From Brevibacterium album DSM 18261 (GTDB taxonomy: Bacteria > Actinomycetota > Actinomycetes > Actinomycetales > Brevibacteriaceae), in assembly GCF_000426445.1 (NCBI RefSeq), contig NZ_KE384526.1, positions 962,774-1,026,773 on the forward strand: a DNA stretch of 64,000 bases, in the 5' to 3' direction. The position numbers and the translations under genes are program-made. Each line of letters starts with the position of its first letter. Within the stretch, counting starts at the first letter, position 1. The notes beneath the pieces were generated by a model. The model was given only the letters and a program-made list of their open reading frames with translations. It had not been told where the DNA came from and made no database searches. This document shows, one piece after another, positions 49,356-57,767 of the stretch.

Positions 49356-50411
49356 TCAGAGCTGCCCCGAGCGCAGGATCTCGAGCGCATGGGCGGCCAA
49401 CGGCTCCACACCCGCCCCCGTCTCCTCCGGGTCCAGGTCGAGATCGCCCATGCGCCCCTGCTTGAGGCGGGTGTAGACGCCCTCCCGGATGCAGGCGAGC
49501 TTCCAGGCGGCGAAGGCGGCGTAGTACGGCACCCGTGAGGTGTCCTGGCCGGTGAGCTCCGCATAGCGGGAGACGACCTGCTCCGCCGTGAGCCCGCCCT
49601 CGGCCGGCGTGGGCGTCCAGATGCCCGTGTACTCGAGGGGGACGAACATCATGGCGAGGAGGTAGCCCAGGTCCGTGACGACATCGCCGATCGAGGACAG
49701 CTCCCAGTCGACGACCGCCTGCACCTCGCCCGTGCGGCGGTCGAAGAGCATGTTGTTGGGCTTGACGTCCCCGTGCACGAGGCCGGTGGCGGTCTCCGGC
49801 GGGATGTCGCGCGCGAGCGCGGCCTGCACCTCGGCGATGACGGGGATGTCGCGGGTGGTGACCGCCTCGTACTGCCCCAGCCAGCGGCGCAGCTGGCGCT
49901 CGACGAAGCCTCCCGGACGGCGGAGGTCCCCCAGGCCCACCGCATCGACGTCCACGGAGTGGATCTTCGCGAGAGCGTCGACCAGCGAGAGCATCGAATC
50001 CGCCACCGATCCCGAGGCGGGGATGAGCTCGAGGTCCGCGGGCTCGTGGATGGGGAACCCGTCGCAGTGGTCCTGGAAGACGAAGGGCACCTCGAGCACA
50101 TCCGGATCGTCGACGATCTCGAGGATGGTGGGCACCGGCACGGGCGTGGGGCCGAGTGCGGCCATGATCCGGCCCTCGCGGGAGACGTCATGGGCGCTGC
50201 CGCCCGCGTGCCCCAGGGGCGGGCGGCGCAGCACCCAGCGGTCGACGCCGTCGAGGGTGACGGCGAACGTGAGGTTCGAACGGCCCACGGAGAGCACCCG
50301 GAACCCGATCGCGCTCTCGTCCGCTCCCACACGGGCCGCGATCCACGGGCGCACGCCGGGGCCGATCCCGCTGGGGGCTGATGCGGACGCTGTCTGGCTT
50401 CTCGACATCAT
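49356..50411 (-). CDS. Aminoglycoside-phosphotransferase-like protein (ACAD10/FadE36 type)
   Basis: 351 residues of the APH/choline-kinase fold: FVFQDHCDGFPIHEP near 110, catalytic loop VHGDVKPNNMLFDRRTG (HGDxxxxN) and VDWELSSIGD (the Asp that binds Mg). In actinobacteria this subfamily lies next to acyl-CoA dehydrogenases and CoA ligases, and probably phosphorylates a hydroxy-acyl substrate. The neighbouring divergent CoA-transferase supports a role in acid degradation. ATG 50411 has AGGAG nine bases upstream. Confidence 0.88.
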   Translation of the reverse strand: MMSRSQTASASAPSGIGPGVRPWIAARVGADESAIGFRVLSVGRSNLTFAVTLDGVDRWVLRRPPLGHAGGSAHDVSREGRIMAALGPTPVPVPTILEIVDDPDVLEVPFVFQDHCDGFPIHEPADLELIPASGSVADSMLSLVDALAKIHSVDVDAVGLGDLRRPGGFVERQLRRWLGQYEAVTTRDIPVIAEVQAALARDIPPETATGLVHGDVKPNNMLFDRRTGEVQAVVDWELSSIGDVVTDLGYLLAMMFVPLEYTGIWTPTPAEGGLTAEQVVSRYAELTGQDTSRVPYYAAFAAWKLACIREGVYTRLKQGRMGDLDLDPEETGAGVEPLAAHALEILRSGQL

Positions 50412-50492
50412 CGTCGGCTTCTCCTCGCGGCAGTGGCGAAGCTCCGGCGGCGGACCGGCGAGGACCCTGGGCCGCCGTCTCAGAGCTTGGCC

Positions 50493-50520
50493 TTATCAAA
50501 CGTTCGGCCTCTTGGACTAT
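50493..50520 (+). promoter_or_regulatory. Candidate promoter and operator-like site of the CoA-transferase gene
   Basis: TTATCA (50493-50498) and GACTAT (50515-50520) are 16 bases apart; both are only partly consensus. The motif TATCAAACGTTCGGC (50494-50508) overlaps the -35 element and spacer. Confidence 0.4.
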
Positions 50521-50567
50521 ACGCTAGTAGGCCAGCACATCTGCCCGCTCACCCACGGAGGAAGACG

Positions 50568-51737
50568 ATGACCAGTCTGCCCACAGAGACCACGGACACC
50601 GCGCAGGGGCCGCTCAGCGGCATCGTCGTCGCGGACTTCTCGCGCGTCCTCGCGGGACCCTTCTGCTCGATGACCCTGGGCGATCTGGGCGCGACCGTCA
50701 TCAAGGTGGAGAGCCCCACAGGTGACGACACACGCTCCTGGAGCCCTCCCGTCCACATGGGCCAGGCCAGCTACTACCAGGCCGTGAACAGGAACAAGCA
50801 TTCGATCGCCCTGGACTTCACGGACCCCGACGACCTCGAGGTCGCCAAGCGCATCGCTGCGCGCGCAGACGTCTTCCTCCACAACTTCAAGCCCGGCTCG
50901 ATCGACAAGTTCGGCCTGGGCTACGAGGGCGTGCGCGCACTGAACCCACAGGTGATCTACGCGCACATCAGCGGCTTCGGGACGAAGAAGGGCGCAGACA
51001 TGCCCGGCTACGACGTCCTCGTGCAGGGCGCCGCGGGCCTCATGGACATGAACGGCGAGCCCGACGGCCCGCCCGTGCGCTCCGGCGTGTCGCTCTTCGA
51101 CATCACGACGGGCATGATGACCGCGCTGGGGATCACGGCGGCCGTCCGGCACCGCGACCTCACCGGCGAGGGCCAGCTCATCGAGAACAACCTCATGAGC
51201 AATGCGCTGTTCACGATGACCAACCAGTACCAGGTGGCCCTCAGCGGGCAGACCACGCGGCGCGCCGGTGCAGAGCACGGCACCATCTACCCGTACAACG
51301 CGTTCCCGACCGGGGACGGGGAGCTCATCATCGTGGGCGCGAACAACGGGCAGTTCGCACGCCTGGCGAAGGTGCTGGGACATCCGGAGTGGAGCGAGGA
51401 TGAGCGCTTCGACTCCCCGGAGAAGCGCAACGTCAACCGCGACGAGCTCCGGCCCCTCCTGGAGGAGGCGCTCTCGCACAGGGGCAAGCACGAGTGGTTC
51501 GAGCTCCTGAGCGCCGCGGGACTGCCGAGCTCACCCGTGCAGAGCGTGAACGAGGGCCTGGTGACAGCGGAGGAGCTGGGCCTCGAGCCGGTGTGGACCA
51601 CCGGGGAGGAGGGGTCGATCCCCACCATCCGCCCCTCGCTCTCGTTCTCCGCCTCGCCCGTGAGCTACCGGAAGCAGCCGCCGGAGCTGGGCGCGGACGG
51701 CGATGCCGTGCGCGCCTGGCTGGACTCGGAGGGCTGA
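50568..51737 (+). CDS. CaiB/BaiF family (class III) CoA-transferase
   Basis: 389 residues. Class III CoA-transferases move CoA between organic acids through an Asp acyl anhydride. Seen are VVADFSRVLAGPFCSMTLGD, GATVIKVESPTGDDTRSWSP, NRNKHSIALDFTDPDD, and PVRSGVSLFDITTGMMTALG, which holds the probable catalytic Asp. GQLIENNLMSNALFTMTNQY follows. GGAGG, 7 bases before the ATG, is a good ribosome-binding site. It would activate an imported acid using acetyl-CoA or succinyl-CoA as donor, but the substrate is unknown. Divergent from the phosphotransferase gene. Confidence 0.93.
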   Translation: MTSLPTETTDTAQGPLSGIVVADFSRVLAGPFCSMTLGDLGATVIKVESPTGDDTRSWSPPVHMGQASYYQAVNRNKHSIALDFTDPDDLEVAKRIAARADVFLHNFKPGSIDKFGLGYEGVRALNPQVIYAHISGFGTKKGADMPGYDVLVQGAAGLMDMNGEPDGPPVRSGVSLFDITTGMMTALGITAAVRHRDLTGEGQLIENNLMSNALFTMTNQYQVALSGQTTRRAGAEHGTIYPYNAFPTGDGELIIVGANNGQFARLAKVLGHPEWSEDERFDSPEKRNVNRDELRPLLEEALSHRGKHEWFELLSAAGLPSSPVQSVNEGLVTAEELGLEPVWTTGEEGSIPTIRPSLSFSASPVSYRKQPPELGADGDAVRAWLDSEG

Positions 51738-51795
51738 CAGCGGAGTTCGCCTCTCTGCAGCGAGGGCTCCGGGCGCGCGTCCCGCTGCCGCACAC

Positions 51796-51853
51796 GGTCG
51801 CGAAAACTCAGCTGCGCCGCGCAATCACGTGCGCATGCTGAGCTTTCGCGACC
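51796..51853. repeat. 17-bp inverted repeat between convergent CoA-transferase and DctP genes
   Basis: GGTCGCGAAAACTCAGC (51796-51812) pairs with GCTGAGCTTTCGCGACC (51837-51853) at 16 of 17 positions; TGCGC/GCGCA nearly extends the stem inward. The single mismatch is a G-U pair in minus-strand RNA. Confidence 0.75.
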
Positions 51854-51905
51854 GCGGCTTGGCATGTTCGGCCGCGCGGACCCCCGCTCGCGCAGCTGGC
51901 GAGCC

Positions 51906-53189
51906 TCAGCTGGGCCGGTGCGGCAGCATGACCTCCGCGAAGTACCGTTCGCCCAGCGGGGTGAGGTAGTCGCTGTCGTCCTCCGGGTACCAGGCGTCGA
52001 AGTCCGCGAAGGAGCCCTCGTCCTCATACCCCAGCTCCGTGACGATGTCGCGCCATTCGGAGACCGAGGCGGGGATGGCCTCCACCGACCCCTCCGGCAG
52101 CAGGCCGTCACCGACCTTCTCCTCCACGAGCCCCTCGGAGGCCGCGCGGATGAGCGACTGGGTCTCCCGGTCCATCTCCGCGAAGGAGCCCCCTCCCTCG
52201 CGCACCAGCTCAGCGGCAGCGTAGTTGCCCGCAAGGTCACCGCGACGCGACTGGACGAACTCGTCGGCCATCGAGTCGAAGACCAGCTGGCGGACGGCCA
52301 GCGGCCAGGAGTCCCATGCGCTGCCGGCGAACACCCCGCCGGGACCGCGGGCGAAGGTCACGTCGGTCGTATAGGCGACCTCGTTCGCCACCTCGAAGAC
52401 GCCTGCCGTCTCCGCAGGCAGCGTCGCCGTGAGCGTGCAGTCGATGGTGTTGCGCTGGAGCGCCTCGAACACCTCGGTGTACTCGAGCGACACCGGCGAG
52501 GCTGAGACCGCCTCGAGCTGCGCGCTCTGGGCGGTGGACGAGGCGCGCACCTGGTTCCCAGCCCAATCGGCTGCGGTGGTGTGCGGCTCCGAGCACAACG
52601 ACATGACGGCGCCGGCGGCATTGAACAGGTTGAGCGGAGTGAGCCCCCGATCCTCGAACTCCGCGACGAGATTCTCGTCCTGCCAGGCGAGCTCCCCCAG
52701 AGCCGCATTGGCGGCGAGCTCGTCGACGAGTGGCGAGGTGCCGGTGAGGGTCGTGCCGGTCACCCACGCCTGGAACACGGGGAACTCATCCGGCTGGTAG
52801 ATGGGGAGCGCGTAGGCGATGTCCACGCGTCCGTCGGCGAGCGCATCGGGCAGGTCCGTGTAACCTGCGATGCCCTGCGCATAGGTGGTGTCCACCGTGA
52901 TCTTCCCACCGGACCTGGTCTCCAGGTTGTCCTTGAACGCCTGCGCCCGGTAGGAGTCCGGCCCCTCGGCGGACTGCGCGGAAGGCTGGTACTTGATGGT
53001 GACGGGCTCCACGTCCTCGAACGCAGCCAGGATCTCCTCGTCCGAGGCGCCGTACTCGTATCCGGCCCCTCCGCCTGCCCCTCCGCCCCCGCCGGACGAG
53101 CCGGCGGAACCGGCACAGGCTGTCAGGGCGAGGACGGCAGCAGCAGTCCCGGCGACGGCTGTCAGGGTGCTCTTCGATGCTCCATGCAT
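51906..53189 (-). CDS. DctP-type TRAP solute-binding lipoprotein, first of a divergent pair
   Basis: 427 residues. The signal peptide ends LTAC, followed by a Gly/Ser-rich linker of about 20 residues. Binding-protein features: VTIKYQPSAQSAEGPDSYRA, SGGKITVDTTYAQGIAGYTD, DALADGRVDIAYALPIYQPD, WAGNQVRASS and a late LEYTEVFEALQRNTIDCTLT. ATG 53189 has AGGAGG seven bases upstream. No permease genes accompany it on its own strand, so it may use the DctQM permease encoded on the other side. It is longer than DctP2 and only modestly like it. Confidence 0.88.
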   Translation of the reverse strand: MHGASKSTLTAVAGTAAAVLALTACAGSAGSSGGGGGAGGGAGYEYGASDEEILAAFEDVEPVTIKYQPSAQSAEGPDSYRAQAFKDNLETRSGGKITVDTTYAQGIAGYTDLPDALADGRVDIAYALPIYQPDEFPVFQAWVTGTTLTGTSPLVDELAANAALGELAWQDENLVAEFEDRGLTPLNLFNAAGAVMSLCSEPHTTAADWAGNQVRASSTAQSAQLEAVSASPVSLEYTEVFEALQRNTIDCTLTATLPAETAGVFEVANEVAYTTDVTFARGPGGVFAGSAWDSWPLAVRQLVFDSMADEFVQSRRGDLAGNYAAAELVREGGGSFAEMDRETQSLIRAASEGLVEEKVGDGLLPEGSVEAIPASVSEWRDIVTELGYEDEGSFADFDAWYPEDDSDYLTPLGERYFAEVMLPHRPS

Positions 53190-53220
53190 GTGCGACCTCC
53201 TTGTCTCTGCACATAAGAAC

Positions 53221-53247
53221 AGTGATCGTTCGATAAGCACCTGTCAA
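53221..53247 (-). promoter_or_regulatory. Promoter/operator-like site of the first DctP gene
   Basis: Minus-strand TTGACA (53247-53242) is a consensus -35; the -10 about 17 bases on (CACTGT) is weak. Between them lies TATCGAACGATCACT (53235-53221), containing ATCG-AA-CGAT, the same motif as at the alcohol dehydrogenase and CoA-transferase promoters. Confidence 0.5.
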
Positions 53248-53372
53248 GGGCCCACCCTCCTCCTGCGCCGCAGCAACCCGGGCGCCGCAGGAGGACCGCA
53301 CGAGCGACGCTCAGTCAGGAAGTTACATGAAATGTTCATTGATCTAATTGCTTTCCGATTGAAAAGTTTTCA

Positions 53373-53401
53373 TTGACTCACACTATGCGTGTGACTATGT
53401 T
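53373..53401 (+). promoter_or_regulatory. Promoter with central palindrome for the DctPQM/2-oxoacid dehydrogenase genes
   Basis: TTGACT (53373-53378) and TATGTT (53396-53401) are 17 bases apart. TCACACTATGCGTGTGA (53378-53394), arms TCACAC/GTGTGA, fills the spacer, a position where a bound repressor would block RNA polymerase. Confidence 0.75.
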
Positions 53402-53490
53402 GGCTCATGTCCAGCGTTCGCCGATGCCGCACCAGACCGCGAGCCCGGCACAGGAGCCTGGAACCGACACGAGAATCAAAGGAGATCCTC

Positions 53491-54600
53491 ATGCGCATAT
53501 CCACCAGGAGCCTCTGCGGAGCCGCGACGGCGGCCGGTGCCGCGTTCGCGCTCGCTGCCTGCGGCGGTGTCGCCGGAGCCGGCGGGAGCGACACCGGTGC
53601 CGCTTCATGGCAGGGAGCGAACTACATGCCCGAGCAGAACTCGTTCAGCCGGGCCTTCGTCGGCGTCACGGACTTCCTGGCAGAGGAGGACATCGCCGAC
53701 ACCGAGGTGTTCCACCAGGAGTCCCTGCTGGCCGCCGCGGACATCCTGCCTGGGATCGCGGACGGCCGTGCGAACGTCGGCATCATCAACCCCTTCTACT
53801 ACCCGGGAGAACTGCCGCTCACGAATGTCGCGAGCGTCCCGTTCATGTCCCAGGATCCGGCCTCGCACACGGACGCCATGAACGAGATGTACCGGAGCAG
53901 CGAGGTCCTGCAGGCCGAGTACGACAAGGCAGGGGTGCACCTCGTCTCCTTCGTCCCCGTCGCCACGACGATCGTGGGCTCGAGCTCCCCCATCGAGACC
54001 GTCGAGGACTTCGGCGGCAAACAGATCCGCGCCGTGGGCCTCCTCTCGGACACCATCAGCCAGATCGGCGCGAACCCCGTCTCCATCTCCGCCGGCGAGG
54101 TCTATCAGTCGGTGGAGACCGGCGTCATCGACGGCTACACGTCGTACCCCTTCGACATCGCGATCCAGAACAGCTTCCACGAGGTCGCACCCCATGTGGC
54201 CGATCCCGGCTTCGGCGTGTACTCGGTGGGCGCCATCCTCATGAACGGGTCCGACTGGGACGGCCTCACGGACGAACAGCGGACGGCCATCGAGGCACAG
54301 GTCGACACGTTCGCCGCGGATGCCTCGGGCTTCGTCGCGAGCGATCTCGAGGAGAGCTGCACCGCCTATCTGGAGTCCGGCAGCGCTCCGGTCGAGTTCT
54401 CCGAGGAGGAACAGAAGAAGCTGCGGGATGAGGTGGGCGATTCGCAGATCGAGTCGTGGAAGGCCGATGCCGTCGCCGCCGGTGTCGAGGAGGCGCATGC
54501 CGATGCCTTCCTCGAAGAGCTGCAGTCGCAGATCGCCGATCGCGAGGGAAGCTCGGACGCCGATCTCTCCATCCGCCCCTGCCTCGCGCAGGCCGGCTGA
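53491..54600 (+). CDS. DctP-type TRAP solute-binding lipoprotein, second of the pair
   Basis: 369 residues. The signal peptide ends LAAC, so the protein is lipid-anchored. Features: YMPEQNSFSRAFVGVTDFLA, LLAAADILPGIADGRANVGI, PIETVEDFGGKQIRAVGLLS, ISAGEVYQSVETGVIDGYTS (the conserved Arg and the VxxGxxDG region of DctP). It starts at ATG 53491, with AAAGGAG about 6 bases upstream, and is the first gene of a likely long operon with dctQ, dctM and the 2-oxoacid dehydrogenase genes. Substrate: probably a small carboxylate or hydroxy acid; not determined. Confidence 0.92.
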   Translation: MRISTRSLCGAATAAGAAFALAACGGVAGAGGSDTGAASWQGANYMPEQNSFSRAFVGVTDFLAEEDIADTEVFHQESLLAAADILPGIADGRANVGIINPFYYPGELPLTNVASVPFMSQDPASHTDAMNEMYRSSEVLQAEYDKAGVHLVSFVPVATTIVGSSSPIETVEDFGGKQIRAVGLLSDTISQIGANPVSISAGEVYQSVETGVIDGYTSYPFDIAIQNSFHEVAPHVADPGFGVYSVGAILMNGSDWDGLTDEQRTAIEAQVDTFAADASGFVASDLEESCTAYLESGSAPVEFSEEEQKKLRDEVGDSQIESWKADAVAAGVEEAHADAFLEELQSQIADREGSSDADLSIRPCLAQAG

Positions 54601-54603
54601 CAC

Positions 54604-54620
54604 CGGCTGATGTGCAGCCG
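54604..54620 (+). promoter_or_regulatory. Small hairpin between dctP and dctQ
   Basis: CGGCTG (54604-54609) and CAGCCG (54615-54620) are exact complements around ATGTG, in the 68-base gap after dctP. It may stabilise the upstream mRNA or lower permease expression. Confidence 0.4.
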
Positions 54621-54668
54621 CACAGGGCAGCGTCACCGTCCTCGCCGCCGAACGACGGGTCGCAGAAC

Positions 54669-55211
54669 ATGAAAGCACTCGACACCTTCTCCAGACGGCT
54701 GTCAAGCACGTTCGCGGTGATCGCTTCGCTGACCATCGCTCTCATCATGGTCCTGACCGTCGCAGACGTGGCGCGCAGATCCCTCACCGGCCGGTCGATC
54801 CCGGGCACCACGGAGTTCAGCGAGGTGTTCCTCGTCGCCGCCGCGTTCCTCGGCCTCGCATACGCCATGCGCACCGGAGCCCATGTGGCTGTCGACCTCG
54901 TGGTCGAGAGAATGCCGGCCCGTGCGGGCAGGATCGTGTTCACCATCGGCATGGTGACGGCCATTGCCGTGCTCGTCTGGATGACGTTCCAGACGGGCGG
55001 CGCGGCACTGCGCTCGATCTCCGCGGGCGAGTACCGGTACGGGCTCATCCAGGTGCCGATCTGGCCGGCGAAGGCCGTGATCCCCGTCGCCCTGGCCGCG
55101 CTGATCCTCGAATGCGTCATCACCCTGGCGAAGACGTGGGGCAGAGGAGCCCCGGAGAACAGCGCCTCCGAGGACAGCGCCTCGGAGGACGGCACGGAAG
55201 GGAGGGCATGA
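54669..55211 (+). CDS. TRAP transporter small permease (DctQ)
   Basis: 180 residues, four membrane helices: FAVIASLTIALIMVLTVADV, FLVAAAFLGLAYAMRTGAHV (family motif GxAYAxRxGxHVxVD), IVFTIGMVTAIAVLVWMTF and IPVALAALILECVITLAKTW. VDLVVERMPARAGR marks the conserved loop. The acidic tail (SASEDSASEDG) is unusual in being long. ATG 54669 lacks a strong ribosome-binding site, so translation may depend on the upstream gene. Its TGA overlaps the dctM ATG. Confidence 0.9.
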   Translation: MKALDTFSRRLSSTFAVIASLTIALIMVLTVADVARRSLTGRSIPGTTEFSEVFLVAAAFLGLAYAMRTGAHVAVDLVVERMPARAGRIVFTIGMVTAIAVLVWMTFQTGGAALRSISAGEYRYGLIQVPIWPAKAVIPVALAALILECVITLAKTWGRGAPENSASEDSASEDGTEGRA

Positions 55212-56656
55212 GCATGGAGCCGATCATCCTCCTCGTGGTCGTAGCGGCCGTCGTCATCCTGCTCGCGCTGTTGGCCACCGGCATCCCCGTCGCCTTCGCC
55301 CTCGCAGTCTCCGGCGCGCTCGGCCTCTTCGTCCTCTCCGGCTCCTCCACCGCCTCCTCCGCGCTCGCGAGCCTGCCCTACCAGTCCACTGCGAAGGTGG
55401 CACTCGTCGTCATCCCCATGTTCGTCCTCATGGGCGTGCTCGCGGAGAAGGCGCGGATCGCCGAGGACGTCTTCCTGCTGGGGCACCGCCTCCTCCGGAG
55501 GCTCCCTGGCGGCCTCGCCCTCGCCTCCCTGTTCGCATGCGCGGCCTTCGGCGCGGTCTCCGGATCCAGCGTGGCGACCACCGCCACGATCGGCCGGATG
55601 TCGATAGCACAGATGCAGAAGTACGGGTACAGCACCTCCTTCGCCGCCGGAGTCGTGGCCGCAGGCGGAACGCTCAGCTTCCTCATCCCGCCGAGCATCG
55701 TCCTCGTGGTCTATGCCCTGCTCACCGGCGAGTCCGTGGGCGCCACACTGAGTGCGGGAATAGTCCCCGGCATCATCACGGTGCTCGTCTTCGGGCTGCT
55801 CATCCTCGTGCGCGCCAAGCTCAAGCCCTCGCTGGTCTCGGGCAACGTGCCGGTGCTCACCGGTGCCGCAGGGGCGGGGAGGACCGCAGCCGCCGAGGCG
55901 GCTCCGGCACCCGGCCGCATCTCCGCCGCAGGCGGGAGCACGGGCCGCGCGGACCCCGATGACCCCACCGACGCCATGCTGGCGGAGAAGCGCAAGGGCT
56001 ATGCGGGGGCGCTCAAGATCGCGCTGCTCTTCACCATCGTGATCGGCGGCATCTACTCGGGCATCCTCACCGCCACGGAATCCGCCGCCTTCGGTGCGGC
56101 CACGGCGCTCGTCATGCTCCTGCTGGACGGCTTCCGCCAGGGGCGCAGCGCGCTCATCGCGAGCATCCGCGAGTCCTTCTCGGAGGCCGCCTCCGTCTCC
56201 AGCTTCATCTTCGGCATCCTCATCGGCGCCACGGTGTTCACGTACTTCCTCGTGTCCGCCGGGGTTCCCACGCAGTTCGCCACGTGGGTGATCGGCCTGA
56301 ACCCCTCGCCGGCGCTCGTGGTGATCCTGCTGCTGGTGCTCATGATCCCGCTCGGGATGTTCCTGGACTCGCTCTCCGTCCTGCTCATCGTCGTTCCCAT
56401 CGCCTACCCTCTGGTCACCGGCCTGGGATACGACGGCATCTGGTTCGGCATCCTCATGATCAAAATGGTCGAGCTCGGACTGATCACACCTCCGGTGGGC
56501 ATGAACGTCTTCGTCCTCGCCGGCACCCGCGGGGTCACGGTGGCCAACGCATTCCGCGGCGTCGCGTGGTTCGTCCCGGCGGAGCTGCTGGTGGTCTCGA
56601 TCCTCTTCACCTTCCCGGATCTCGTGACCTGGCTGCCGAGCACCATCCGCGGCTGA
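55208..56656 (+). CDS. TRAP transporter large permease (DctM)
   Basis: 482 residues with about twelve helices: MEPIILLVVVAAVVILLALL first, then YQSTAKVALVVIPMFVLMGV, CAAFGAVSGSSVATTATIGR, VVAAGGTLSFLIPPSIVLVV and GLITPPVGMNVFVLAGTRGV. A Pro/Ala/Gly-rich insert at about residues 218-262 enlarges one cytosolic loop beyond the family's norm. The ATGA overlap with dctQ indicates coupled translation. The permease probably serves both DctP-type proteins. The next gene begins 52 bases on with no terminator, so co-transcription with the E1 genes is likely. Confidence 0.93.
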   Translation: MSMEPIILLVVVAAVVILLALLATGIPVAFALAVSGALGLFVLSGSSTASSALASLPYQSTAKVALVVIPMFVLMGVLAEKARIAEDVFLLGHRLLRRLPGGLALASLFACAAFGAVSGSSVATTATIGRMSIAQMQKYGYSTSFAAGVVAAGGTLSFLIPPSIVLVVYALLTGESVGATLSAGIVPGIITVLVFGLLILVRAKLKPSLVSGNVPVLTGAAGAGRTAAAEAAPAPGRISAAGGSTGRADPDDPTDAMLAEKRKGYAGALKIALLFTIVIGGIYSGILTATESAAFGAATALVMLLLDGFRQGRSALIASIRESFSEAASVSSFIFGILIGATVFTYFLVSAGVPTQFATWVIGLNPSPALVVILLLVLMIPLGMFLDSLSVLLIVVPIAYPLVTGLGYDGIWFGILMIKMVELGLITPPVGMNVFVLAGTRGVTVANAFRGVAWFVPAELLVVSILFTFPDLVTWLPSTIRG

Positions 56657-56708
56657 ATCGCCTCAAACACCCCCCATGCCCACCCCAATGCGAAGGAGCA
56701 TCGGCACA

Positions 56709-57767
56709 ATGGAACGACGTGAACTGCTGGACGCCTCGGGCGCCCTGGCTCCGGGCATCGACCCACCGCTCGACGCGGCCTCGACTCTCGGTGCGCTCGA
56801 ACTCATGCTGCTGTCCAAGCTCGTGGACGAACGGGCGTTCAGCCTGCAGCGGCAGGGCCGCATGGGCACCTACTCCGCCGTGCGGGGGCAGGAGGCCTCC
56901 GTGGTGGGCAGCTGCCTGCCCCTGGATCCGGGCACGGACTGGATCGTGCCGCAGTACCGTGAGCTGCCCGCCCTGTTGCGGCACGGGCTCTCGATCGAGG
57001 GCATCCTCTCCTATTGGAAGGGCAATTCCGAGGCCGCCCGCATCCCGGAGGGCGTGAAGGTGCTGCCCCCGCAGATCGGTCTGGCCGCGCAGCTCCCCCA
57101 CGCTGTGGGTCTCGCCTGGGGGCTGAAGCTGCAGGCCGACCCGGGAGTCGTCATGACCTTCGTGGGCGACGGCGGCTCCTCCGAAGGCGATTTCCACGAA
57201 GCCCTCAACCTCGCAGGGGTGAGGAAGGCACCCGTGGTCTTCGTCCTGCAGAACAACGGCTGGGCCATCTCCACGCCCCGCTCCAAGCAGTCGGCTGCGA
57301 AGAGCTTCGCGGAGCGCGGTGCCGGCTACGGGGTGCCCTCGGTGCTGGTGGACGGCAATGACCTGTTCGCCGTGGCCCAGGCCTCCGCCGAGGCCGTCGC
57401 CCGCGCCCGCGCAGGCGAGGGGCCCACACTCATCGAGACGCAGACCTACCGTCTGGGTGCGCACAACACTGCGGACGATCCCAGCAAGTACGTGGACACG
57501 GACGAGAAGCTCAGCTGGGAGCAGCTCGATCCCATTCCGCGTGTCGTCTCCCACCTCCGCGCGCAGGGAGCCCTCACGGACGAGGACCTCGCCGGGATCG
57601 AGGAGCGCAATCGCAACGAGGTGGACAGGGCGATCGAGGCTCTCGGCGCCGTGCGCCCGCCCCTGCCGGAGTCCCTGTTCGACCACGTCTGGTCCCAGCC
57701 GGACGTCCGCCTGCTCAGACAGCGGGAAGAGATACTCCACACCGCTGCGAAGGGAGTCCAGCGATGA
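56709..57767 (+). CDS. 2-oxoacid dehydrogenase E1 component, alpha subunit
   Basis: 352 residues. The thiamine-diphosphate-dependent E1 decarboxylates a 2-oxoacid and passes the acyl group to E2. RMGTYSAVRGQEASVVGSCL, IVPQYRELPALLRHG and LPPQIGLAAQLPHAVGLAWG precede the ThDP motif GDGGSSEGDFHEALN...QNN. LIETQTYRLGAHNTADDPSK carries the phosphorylation-loop-like region of PDH and branched-chain E1alpha. Most actinobacteria use single-chain AceE for pyruvate, so a branched-chain or other oxoacid is likely here. ATG 56709 has AAGGAG about 10 bases upstream. Coupled to the beta subunit by ATGA. Confidence 0.93.
   Translation: MERRELLDASGALAPGIDPPLDAASTLGALELMLLSKLVDERAFSLQRQGRMGTYSAVRGQEASVVGSCLPLDPGTDWIVPQYRELPALLRHGLSIEGILSYWKGNSEAARIPEGVKVLPPQIGLAAQLPHAVGLAWGLKLQADPGVVMTFVGDGGSSEGDFHEALNLAGVRKAPVVFVLQNNGWAISTPRSKQSAAKSFAERGAGYGVPSVLVDGNDLFAVAQASAEAVARARAGEGPTLIETQTYRLGAHNTADDPSKYVDTDEKLSWEQLDPIPRVVSHLRAQGALTDEDLAGIEERNRNEVDRAIEALGAVRPPLPESLFDHVWSQPDVRLLRQREEILHTAAKGVQR

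Larger units (their letters stand above)
53190..53490. other. Divergent regulatory region between two DctP-type genes
   Basis: A 301-base gap with no gene. It carries a minus-strand promoter/operator (53221-53247), an AT-rich island (about 53315-53375), the plus-strand promoter with its palindrome (53373-53401) and AAAGGAG just before ATG 53491. No other repeats were found. Confidence 0.65.
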
